NCBI RefSeq assembly: GCF_900156155.1 | Contig: NZ_FTMD01000009.1 | Span: 185,227 to 249,226 of the forward strand | Origin: Aromatoleum tolulyticum | Lineage (GTDB): Bacteria > Pseudomonadota > Gammaproteobacteria > Burkholderiales > Rhodocyclaceae | DNA: 64,000 nt | Reading direction: 5' to 3' | Part shown: piece by piece, positions 26,017-32,743 of the stretch | Layout of the letters: each line of letters starts with the position of its first letter | Numbering within the stretch: position 1 is the first letter of the stretch | Position numbers and translations under genes: made by a program | The notes under the pieces: generated by a model | The model's input: only the letters and a program-made list of their open reading frames with translations | Told to the model about the DNA's origin: nothing | Databases searched by the model: none

Positions 26017-26373
26017 TCAGGCAGCCGCCGACAGCGAAGCGAGGCCGGGCGTACGCATGCGGATCTGATCCTTGTGGCCGATGCCGTTGTCTGCGAGGCT
26101 GCGCTCGAAGTCCGGCATCCACGGCTGGTTCGACTTCAGCCACTCCACCTTGGTCCAGTCGATGGCAGCACTGTCCGGATCCGGCTGCACCAGCGCCGTG
26201 AGCGGTCCTTCGACGAGTTCGCGGAAGCTCGTCTGCGGCGCCAGGCACAGCAGGAACGGCGCCGCGAACAGCAGGTGATGGTCCCAGCTCACATATACGA
26301 GCTGCTTGCCGTTGAAATTCTCGACGCGGTCGCGCGGCACGCCGACGTATTCCTTGATTGCTGCTACGGTCAT
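26017..26373 (-). CDS. dmpO: Phenol hydroxylase subunit P4
   Basis: This is a 118-residue protein from the ATG at 26373 (CCGGAGGAGACAA ahead). Signature segments are VENFNGKQLVYVSWDHHLLF, PFLLCLAPQTSFRELVEGPL and WTKVEWLKSNQPWMPDFERS. It is the small gamma-type subunit of the multicomponent phenol hydroxylase oxygenase (alpha2-beta2-gamma2) in the soluble diiron monooxygenase family. It lies between dmpN and dmpP with short gaps. Confidence 0.95.
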   Translation of the reverse strand: MTVAAIKEYVGVPRDRVENFNGKQLVYVSWDHHLLFAAPFLLCLAPQTSFRELVEGPLTALVQPDPDSAAIDWTKVEWLKSNQPWMPDFERSLADNGIGHKDQIRMRTPGLASLSAAA

Positions 26374-26396
26374 GATTTGTCTCCTCCGGGTCGGTT

Positions 26397-27914
26397 TCAG
26401 GTGTTCGAGGTCGCCATCCCGCGCCACTGGTCGAAGTTGCGCTGGTCGCGGGAACCCGAGTAGTCGCCGTTGTCCTCGCCGTCGCGCAGACTCACCCAGT
26501 TCATCCAGGCGCCGATGTCGCCGTCGAGCTCCTGGAACAGCGACGGCATCGGCAGCCACGCCTGCACGTACTTCTCGGGCTCGTTGTCGAAGATGTGCTG
26601 GCAGCCGTCGGAGCAGAAGTGGTACTTCTCGCCCTTGTATTCGGTCTCGCGATGGCAGGACATCGTCGCGTCGTCGGGCTCGGTGAACACGACCGGCAAC
26701 TGGCAGGTCTGGCACAGCTTCGCCAGGCCGAAGTTCTTGAACGGCGTACCGGCGGCGGCGAGCTTGCGGATGTGATCCCAGCGCGGGCGGTAGTACTTGT
26801 CGAAGGTCGTCGGGTACTTCGCCGACAGCCAGTCCATGTCCTCGTCGGACGGAATCCACGAGTGGAAGGACGTGCCGAAGCTCCACTGGTACAAGCCCAG
26901 CATGAACTGGTGCGACATGTGGTCGATGGCCTTCTCGGCGTCATCCCAGCCCTTGGGCGGGCGGATGCCGTAGCGCGCCAGATCCTTGAACAGCGCGCCG
27001 CCGTTCTCGACGCCGTAGATCTCCCACGCCTCGCGCCACGACATCACGCGCTTGGGCAGCATGTAGTCCATCATCGTCGAGACTAGGCCCAGCACGCGGA
27101 AGCCGCGCCAGAACCACTTGTCGAGCCAGCCCTGCACGATCGGCAGGTTGTCCGGGTCCTGCTCGAGCATGAACTTGATGCACTCGAGGCCCAGCGTCAT
27201 GTGGCGCGCTTCGTCGGACTGGGCCGAGAAGCCGAAGGTCACGGTCGCCATGTCGCCGTTGTAGGCCGCGCCCGACATGAAGGGCACGAACAGCAGGTTC
27301 GTGAGCACGTATTCGAACGAGAAGCCGATCGCGATCATGAATTCGAAGGGACCAGCCGACATCGCGTCGTCGAAGAATGAACGCGCCACGGACGTGTACC
27401 AGATGCGGTCGCGCGCATCGGCGAAGGCGTGGAAGCCGTCGTAGTACTTGTTGTAGTTCGACAGCGCGTGGATCTGCGTCTGCGCGTGGCGGATCTCGTC
27501 GATCGCCTGCATCTGGCAGGCCACCTGCGTGCCGACGCCGGGGAACTCACGGCCGACACGGGCGAAACCCTTGTGCGCGGCATATTCGCCCGGGCTGATC
27601 GCCTGCAGGAAGATCTTCAGCGCCGACAGGTAGCGCGCGTCGGTGATGTTGAGGTGGCCGTTGTTCTGCGCATGGGCGTCGATGATCGCGTAGAACTTGC
27701 GCTCCTTCTCGGCCTGGTACTTCCAGTACGAATCCATCGTCAGGCGGAACGGGTCCTCCCACTTGTCCCAGTCATGCACCTTGATCCCCTCGTAATTCAC
27801 GTAGGGGAACACCTCGTCCTTGGCGCGGTAGGTCGGCTCCCAGCCGAGATCGCGCGTCATCAGCCGGTACTTCTCCTTCAGGCCGAGCTTCTTCTTCGCA
27901 ACTTTCATATCCAT
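26397..27914 (-). CDS. dmpN: Phenol hydroxylase large oxygenase subunit P3 (diiron)
   Basis: This is a 505-residue alpha subunit from the ATG at 27914, preceded by GAGGAGACCGAC. Two ExxH motifs bind the diiron centre, AIDEIRHAQTQ and SDEARHMTLG, each in a long helix with additional Glu ligands. A C-terminal zinc-finger-like segment (CQTCQLPVVFTEPDDATMSC, then CSDGCQHIF) is typical of phenol hydroxylase and toluene-2-monooxygenase alpha subunits. The enzyme inserts one oxygen atom ortho to the phenol hydroxyl to give catechol. The length is normal. Confidence 0.97.
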   Translation of the reverse strand: MDMKVAKKKLGLKEKYRLMTRDLGWEPTYRAKDEVFPYVNYEGIKVHDWDKWEDPFRLTMDSYWKYQAEKERKFYAIIDAHAQNNGHLNITDARYLSALKIFLQAISPGEYAAHKGFARVGREFPGVGTQVACQMQAIDEIRHAQTQIHALSNYNKYYDGFHAFADARDRIWYTSVARSFFDDAMSAGPFEFMIAIGFSFEYVLTNLLFVPFMSGAAYNGDMATVTFGFSAQSDEARHMTLGLECIKFMLEQDPDNLPIVQGWLDKWFWRGFRVLGLVSTMMDYMLPKRVMSWREAWEIYGVENGGALFKDLARYGIRPPKGWDDAEKAIDHMSHQFMLGLYQWSFGTSFHSWIPSDEDMDWLSAKYPTTFDKYYRPRWDHIRKLAAAGTPFKNFGLAKLCQTCQLPVVFTEPDDATMSCHRETEYKGEKYHFCSDGCQHIFDNEPEKYVQAWLPMPSLFQELDGDIGAWMNWVSLRDGEDNGDYSGSRDQRNFDQWRGMATSNT

Positions 27915-27950
27915 GTCGGTCTCCTCAATTTACCCAAACTCGTGGCCCGA

Positions 27951-28220
27951 TTACTCGGCCCAGCTCAGCGTGAGCGAGTCGTCGTCTTCGGTGACGTTGC
28001 CGCCGAGCGTGATCAGGTTGATGTGCAGTTCCTGGAGGTCGAACTCGCGGCCGATCTGCTCCTCGATCGTTTCCTTGCGGATCACCAGCCGGTTCGGCGC
28101 GTCGATCTTCACCATCGCGGGCTGGCGATTGACGACCGCCAGGGGGTTGTCGATCTCGATCGCCTCGATGATCGGGCGGGTTTCTTCGTTGGCCTGCAGG
28201 GCGATGAATACGGTAGACAT
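27951..28220 (-). CDS. dmpM: Phenol hydroxylase regulatory (coupling) protein P2
   Basis: This is an 89-residue protein from the ATG at 28220. STVFIALQANEETRPIIEAI near the N-terminus and REFDLQELHINLITLGGNVT near the C-terminus match the MmoB/DmpM effector family, which carries no cofactor and binds the oxygenase to tune oxygen activation. The length equals that of DmpM. It sits between dmpL and dmpN. Confidence 0.95.
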   Translation of the reverse strand: MSTVFIALQANEETRPIIEAIEIDNPLAVVNRQPAMVKIDAPNRLVIRKETIEEQIGREFDLQELHINLITLGGNVTEDDDSLTLSWAE

Positions 28221-28230
28221 GCGGGGCCTC

Positions 28231-29223
28231 TCAGAGCGTGATGCCGGTTTTCTGGATGCGCACGCGGAAGTCCGCGAGCTGCTCGCCGACGGCGTCGTCG
28301 GCCTGTGCGCCGAGCGCGATTTCCACCACCGGCAGCAGCGCCGACGCGGCACGGGTGCTCCACGCGCGGATCCAGTCCTGCAAGACCGCGCGGTTGCTGT
28401 CGGACTCGGCCGCAGCGACCTTCAGCACGGCATCGACCCACTTCTTCGTCTCGTCGAACCAGTCGGTCATGAACTGCGTGAGCATCGCGACGGCCGAGCC
28501 GCCCTGCGCCGACAGGTAGTCATCGACGATACGGGCGTACACCAGCGGGTACAGCAGGCCGTCGAGCGCGACGTTCTGCGCGACGAAGGCTTCGAACGGG
28601 TCGCGCAGCACCAGCGTGTCCTCGACGTAGCGGCGCAGCGGCTGCCACGCGGAGCCTTCCAGCCATGCGGCCTTGCCCTCGTCCAGCGCTTCGGTGTCGC
28701 CGAGCAGCAGCCCCAGGCGCGACAGGTATTGCGCGATGCCGAGGTTGTCCATCGCGTGGTACATGCACGGCTGCGTGAAGATGGTGCTGTAGCCGTAGCC
28801 ACAGATCAGCGTGTTGTTCTGGTTCGCGCCCCACGCGGCGTGGCGCAGCGGCACCAGCAGCTTCAGCGCCATCTCGCGCACCGCGGGCGGCAGCATGTCG
28901 GCGAGTCCGCGCGACTCGACAAAGGAGAAGTTGGATTCGGTCGCGTCCTGCTGGCGGGCGCGCGCCAGCGTGTAGGTGCTGTAGTAGAACTGGCGCGGAT
29001 CCTTCAGCGCGTACCAGTCCTGCATCACGATCTTCGTGATCTTCGCGTCGTAGAGCTCCTGGTCGGGATCCCAGGTCGGCTTGTAGTGCAGGTTCTCGGC
29101 GGCCTGGATGTCGTAGCTGCCTTCCTGGTAGCGCGACGCCGGCTTGTCGCCGAAGCGGCGGGCCAGGTGGTCGAAAGTCTGGCGCAGCGGCTGGATGCTC
29201 ACCGTGCGGAGGTCGATCTGCAT
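28231..29223 (-). CDS. dmpL: Phenol hydroxylase beta subunit P1
   Basis: This is a 330-residue protein. MQIDLRTVSIQPLRQTFDHL starts it, and RFGDKPASRYQEGSYDIQ and WDPDQELYDAKITKIVMQDW follow, all typical of DmpL. It has the ferritin-like fold of the alpha subunit but lacks the metal ligands. It forms the alpha2-beta2-gamma2 core with DmpN and DmpO, and is 46 bases downstream of dmpK. Confidence 0.95.
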   Translation of the reverse strand: MQIDLRTVSIQPLRQTFDHLARRFGDKPASRYQEGSYDIQAAENLHYKPTWDPDQELYDAKITKIVMQDWYALKDPRQFYYSTYTLARARQQDATESNFSFVESRGLADMLPPAVREMALKLLVPLRHAAWGANQNNTLICGYGYSTIFTQPCMYHAMDNLGIAQYLSRLGLLLGDTEALDEGKAAWLEGSAWQPLRRYVEDTLVLRDPFEAFVAQNVALDGLLYPLVYARIVDDYLSAQGGSAVAMLTQFMTDWFDETKKWVDAVLKVAAAESDSNRAVLQDWIRAWSTRAASALLPVVEIALGAQADDAVGEQLADFRVRIQKTGITL

Positions 29224-29269
29224 GTGTGTCTCCTGAAACGCGCTCCACGGCGGGAGCGCGGATTTCCGT

Positions 29270-29578
29270 TTATCTGAAGCGGGTGCGGGTCGCGTCGGCG
29301 AGCCGCCAGTCCCAGTCGCTCGATTCCTTCGAGTCGCCGGTCGAGGCGTCCGTCGAATCGACGTCGGCCACCGGGGGAAGGATCTCGACCGCGTTGCGTT
29401 CGCAGAACTCGGCGAAGGCCTCGCGGGTCAGGATCATCTCGACTGCAAGCTCGGGTTCGCCGACCGCGAAATCGAATTCGACGAAGCCGCCGGACCGTGC
29501 TCCGGTCACACGCACGAAGCGGCGCGTGATATCGAAGCCGGCGGGCGCCATCACGTTCGGGGAATGCTGGCTGCTCAT
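29270..29578 (-). CDS. dmpK: Phenol hydroxylase assembly protein P0
   Basis: This is a 102-residue protein from the ATG at 29578; longer readings in the frame run into the dioxygenase gene. FDITRRFVRVTGARSGGFVE and VEMILTREAFAEFCERNAVE are DmpK-like. In characterised systems this protein assists insertion of iron into the oxygenase and is not needed for turnover. The C-terminus has an acidic Ser/Thr-rich tail. It lies 14 bases after the dioxygenase gene. Confidence 0.9.
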   Translation of the reverse strand: MSSQHSPNVMAPAGFDITRRFVRVTGARSGGFVEFDFAVGEPELAVEMILTREAFAEFCERNAVEILPPVADVDSTDASTGDSKESSDWDWRLADATRTRFR

Positions 29579-29592
29579 CGCGCGCACTCCGC

Positions 29593-30525
29593 TCAGGTCA
29601 CGACCGTGAGGAAGGTTTCGTGGAGCTTGCGCTGCGGGTAGTCGAGACCCTGGCCGAAGTTGTCGAAGGTCCAGGTCAGCGGCTCGGTGTTGTCCGGATA
29701 CGGCTGGTAGCCGCCCATGAAAGTCTCGAAGCGGTTGCCGGACGGGTCCCACGCATAGATCGTGCAGCCGCGCGTCACGCCGTGACGGGTCGGGCCGATG
29801 TCCACCGCCACCTTGTTCATCGACATGATGTCGCCCGCGCGCAGCACCTGCTCCCACGTCTCCATCAGGAACGAGCAGTGGTGCAGCTTGCCCTTCTCCG
29901 GGTATTCGGCGAAGGCGATGTCATGCACCTTGTGCGAGCACGACAGCCAGATCGCCGCGTTGTTTTCGCCGTCCGGCGTGAGCACGCGCTCGACGAGGTA
30001 GAAGCCCAGCACCTCCGTGAAGATCTTCTGCACCTCGGCCACGTTCGGGCCGTACAGCAGCGCGTGGTCGAGGCGCACCGGGCCGATGCCATGCTCGCGC
30101 TCGCGCCCCCACGGCGCCGGATTGACGACGCCCAACCCGTTGCCCACGGCGGTCTTCTCCGCGTACAGCTCCATCAGGTGACCCGACGGCAGCTCGAAGC
30201 GCACGCGCTCGCCCGTCGCCAGCATCTCGCCCGCGGGAATACGCTCGGTCTTCAGGCCGTAGGCCTGCAGGTCGGCGTCGAGCTTCTCCAGCGTGGCCTT
30301 GTCGAGCACCTTGAAGGCGAAGAAGTCGAGGCCCGCACTGTCGGCCTCGCGGATCACGTAGCTGCTGTGATCGCGCTCGTCCCAGCATTTGAAATACACG
30401 CGGCCCTGCGCGTCACGGCCGGTCTCGACCAGACCGAGCACGTCGCGGTAGAACCGTACGCTCTCTTCCAGATTCAGCACCCGAACCTGCGCGTGACCGG
30501 GGCGAAGTACGCCTGTCATTGCCAT
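29593..30525 (-). CDS. dmpB: Catechol 2,3-dioxygenase (extradiol, type I)
   Basis: This is a 310-residue protein from the ATG at 30525, preceded by GAGGAGACAAGAGAC; an in-frame ATG at 30519 is possible. It has two VOC-type domains. The Fe(II) ligands are seen as His154 (RLDHALLYG), His215 or His216 (KLHHCSFLMETW) and Glu267 (RFETFMGGY), matching XylE His153, His214 and Glu265. It cleaves catechol to 2-hydroxymuconic semialdehyde. It is unusual in being the first gene after the sigma-54 promoter, ahead of the hydroxylase genes; in classical dmp clusters it follows dmpP and dmpQ. Confidence 0.96.
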   Translation of the reverse strand: MAMTGVLRPGHAQVRVLNLEESVRFYRDVLGLVETGRDAQGRVYFKCWDERDHSSYVIREADSAGLDFFAFKVLDKATLEKLDADLQAYGLKTERIPAGEMLATGERVRFELPSGHLMELYAEKTAVGNGLGVVNPAPWGREREHGIGPVRLDHALLYGPNVAEVQKIFTEVLGFYLVERVLTPDGENNAAIWLSCSHKVHDIAFAEYPEKGKLHHCSFLMETWEQVLRAGDIMSMNKVAVDIGPTRHGVTRGCTIYAWDPSGNRFETFMGGYQPYPDNTEPLTWTFDNFGQGLDYPQRKLHETFLTVVT

Positions 30526-30668
30526 GTCTCTTGTCTCCTCTATTCGTAGGACTCTGACTCGCCTGCCCTTGCGTCTCGGGGTCGTTTTCACGCCGCTGGA
30601 CGGGGGCTGACGTTTTCGTCACTCGGGGCGATCAATCAAACTCGCTTATGCCGCCCTCAGGCCTACTA

Positions 30669-30685
30669 ATGCACCCGCCGTGCCA
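30669..30685 (-). promoter_or_regulatory. Sigma-54 (-24/-12) promoter of dmpB-KLMNOP
   Basis: On the minus strand the sequence reads TGGCACGGCGGGTGCAT. It matches the sigma-54 consensus TGGCACG-N4-TTGCW with the invariant GG and GC at the required spacing; only one of the two T residues before GC differs. Transcription would start near 30657, ~130 bases before dmpB. This is the expected promoter type for a DmpR/MopR-activated phenol operon, and such an activator is encoded at 44022-45704. Confidence 0.9.
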
Positions 30686-30752
30686 TGCGCCGTAAGTCGT
30701 TGTTTTTGTGACGTTGGGAAAATTTGCGCACCCATTGGGTGAAATTCCCCGC

Positions 30753-30796
30753 TGACACTTTTGTCCATCGGCGGATTTCGCCTTACAAAAGTGTCA
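30753..30796 (-). promoter_or_regulatory. Perfect 12-bp inverted repeat, candidate upstream activating site
   Basis: TGACACTTTTGT (30753-30764) and ACAAAAGTGTCA (30785-30796) are exact inverse complements separated by 20 bases. The centre lies ~115 bases upstream of the predicted sigma-54 transcription start, where enhancer sites of DmpR/XylR-type activators sit. The arms do not resemble the TTGATCAA-type half-sites of DmpR/XylR. A second, smaller palindrome CACCCATTGGGTG lies at 30729-30741. The repeat could instead control the divergent glutathione transferase gene. Confidence 0.6.
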
Positions 30797-30949
30797 CGGT
30801 GCGGTGCACAAGTTTTCCTGGACGAACTGGATGCCCTTGCATGCCCGCGCGACGTGGCCTATACGTATTTCTTGCAGTACCCGCCTGCTCCGGCCCGATC
30901 GCAGGGCTCCCCGACCCACAACGCTGCGCGCACGCACGACAAAGGACCC

Positions 30950-31573
30950 ATGGATAAACTCAAGCTTACTTACTTCGATTTTTCCGGCGGACGGGCGGAG
31001 CCCGCGCGGCTGGCCCTGCACATCGGCGGCATTCCGTTCGAGGACAATCGTTTTGCGCCTGGCGATTTTCCAGAGATCCGTAGAACCACGCCGCTGAAAC
31101 AGGTTCCGACTCTTCACATCAATGACGTGCAGGTCACCCAGAGCGACGCGATTACGCGCTATGCCGGCAAGCTCGCCGGGCTTTACCCTGAAGACGACCT
31201 GCAAGCGTTGTTCTGCGACGAAGTGATGGGCGCGCTTGAAGACATCAACACAAAACTCGTGGCGACCTTCGGAATGACCGGGGATATGCTGAAAAACGCC
31301 CGCGAGGAGCTGGCAACGGAAACGTTGCCACGCTATTTGCGATGGCTGCAGAACCAGCTCGAAGGTCACGGTGGCGAGTTTTGTGCGGACCATCGCCTGA
31401 CCGTGGCCGACCTCAAGGCCTTCGTCGTCCTGCGCTGGCTTGGCTCCGGCAAGCTGGACCACATTCCAGCCGACCTGGTCGAGACCGTAACGCCAAAGCT
31501 AGCGGCCTTCGTCGACCGGATCGCCGGGATTCCTGCCATTGCGCGCTACTACGAGACGCACGGCTCGAAGTGA
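30950..31573 (+). CDS. Glutathione S-transferase (sigma-like class)
   Basis: This is a 207-residue protein from the ATG at 30950 (AAAGGA ahead). The thioredoxin-like N-terminal domain has LTYFDFSGGRAEPARLAL with the catalytic Tyr near residue 7, and a glutathione-binding VPTL-x-QSDAI-type segment (QVPTLHINDVQVTQSDAITRYAG). The all-helical C-terminal domain has LTVADLKAFVVLRWL. It is similar to eukaryote-like sigma/prostaglandin-D-synthase-type GSTs found in proteobacteria. It diverges from the phenol operon and might help against electrophilic aromatic intermediates, but that is inference from position. Confidence 0.88.
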   Translation: MDKLKLTYFDFSGGRAEPARLALHIGGIPFEDNRFAPGDFPEIRRTTPLKQVPTLHINDVQVTQSDAITRYAGKLAGLYPEDDLQALFCDEVMGALEDINTKLVATFGMTGDMLKNAREELATETLPRYLRWLQNQLEGHGGEFCADHRLTVADLKAFVVLRWLGSGKLDHIPADLVETVTPKLAAFVDRIAGIPAIARYYETHGSK

Positions 31574-31969
31574 TCAATCTCGCCGCTGCTGAATGGCCGG
31601 CATCGGCAGCGAGAACTCCATAACCGGGCGCCGGCTTGGTGCGCCCGCGCGACGCGCGGGGTGTTCCGATCGGAATTCGCCCGGTCGCGGCCTGTTCGTC
31701 TCCGTCGCCTAGTCGGCCTTTGCTGCCAGCCGGCCTGAGTTGGTTGAGCGGTTGCAGTTGTGCAGACAGCTGCCGCACAACGCCCACCGTCGTCGAGCGG
31801 ACAGGTCTCTGGTTCATCGAGCTGGCGGTATCAACATCCGCAAAAGACAATTGCGGCCAGTCTCAGCCGATTTCTGAACTCGCAGTATCGCCGCAAAGCG
31901 TCGTTCGTAGCGCTCACGAGCTGTGAATACGCCCGCGTATTGAGAAGGCTGCTCTGCGCCACTGACAAC
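31574..31969. other. Intergenic stretch, no gene recognised
   Basis: About 395 bases lie between the convergent GST and HNH genes. Antisense and sense frames here give no recognisable product. The base composition changes visibly through this stretch from the GC-rich catabolic locus to the less GC-rich defence-like cassette, so a junction of the accessory insertion probably lies here. No clear direct repeat or tRNA was seen. Confidence 0.45.
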
Positions 31970-32743
31970 CTAGCTAATTAGGTGAAGAAAGCTTTCCTCA
32001 AGAGCTTCTCGAAAAGTGTCGAACTTTGCAAGACGCAGGCCCTCGGCCTTGACCTCGAAGCTGCGGATCTGGTCCATCGCGGGTGCTAAGGCCGGGTTGT
32101 TCTCGACCAAGGTCTCCTTTGCTGCGATTCTGTGCAGCAAGGTTCTGCAAAGGTGCCGTCCTTGGGGCGTCAGCCCGGTGAACAGCGCCACAGTGGTCGC
32201 GTTTGTTTCCAGCCTCACGTAGCGGACATGCTCATCGTATCGATGAAACCGCGGATGAAAAGCATCAGTGAACTCTCTGGGTCTCGGGTACCGGCGTCGC
32301 ACTGTGGAAATAGTCCCCCACACGTGATCTTTCTTGGCACCGTTGCAATCGCTGCACGCTACCGCCAGATTCCAAAACTCGATCGAAAACTGCGGATAGC
32401 GTCGCCGCGGCAGGATATGCTCAATAGGCTTGGCAAACGCGGTACTGACCAGCCAGCGGCGGCAATAGCAACAACGCCCGCCCTGCAGCTCCAACAGTCT
32501 GCGCCTGAAGGCAGACTTGATGGCCGCACCTGTGATCGTCCCACGCGTCGTGACATCCTGCATTGCATCAAGCATCGGCCACACGTCGATATATGGGCGT
32601 CTGCGTGATTGCTTCCAAAGATCTCGAAGCACCACGCGCGTGCGCGGGACATGCTTTTTGGCTACATGCGCTACGTGCAGGTACAGCTGGACTTCCCGAC
32701 GCATCTCGGCTGGTAACGGATGGGCTCCCGCGAACCAACTCAT
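31970..32743 (-). CDS. HNH endonuclease, PtuB/TIGR02646-like
   Basis: This is a 257-residue protein. Its core is GRCCYCRRW (CxxC, Cys91 and Cys94), IEHILPRRRYPQFSIEFWNL (His109, Asn125) and VACSDCNGAKKDH (CxxCN, Cys130 and Cys133). This zinc-stabilised HNH pattern, with EH-x2-P-x3-YP before the NL, is that of TIGR02646-type nucleases including PtuB of Septu and the retron-associated HNH proteins. The N-terminal ~80 residues are basic and helical. Its start overlaps the stop of the ATPase gene by four bases (ATGA), so the two are translated together. Predicted role: the nuclease effector of a two-gene defence system. No experimental role is known for this pair. Confidence 0.85.
   Translation of the reverse strand: MSWFAGAHPLPAEMRREVQLYLHVAHVAKKHVPRTRVVLRDLWKQSRRRPYIDVWPMLDAMQDVTTRGTITGAAIKSAFRRRLLELQGGRCCYCRRWLVSTAFAKPIEHILPRRRYPQFSIEFWNLAVACSDCNGAKKDHVWGTISTVRRRYPRPREFTDAFHPRFHRYDEHVRYVRLETNATTVALFTGLTPQGRHLCRTLLHRIAAKETLVENNPALAPAMDQIRSFEVKAEGLRLAKFDTFREALEESFLHLIS

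Noticed and set aside
31413..31850. 145-codon minus-strand frame downstream of the GST gene
   Set aside because: It is antisense to the GST 3' end and has no recognisable domain or start signal.
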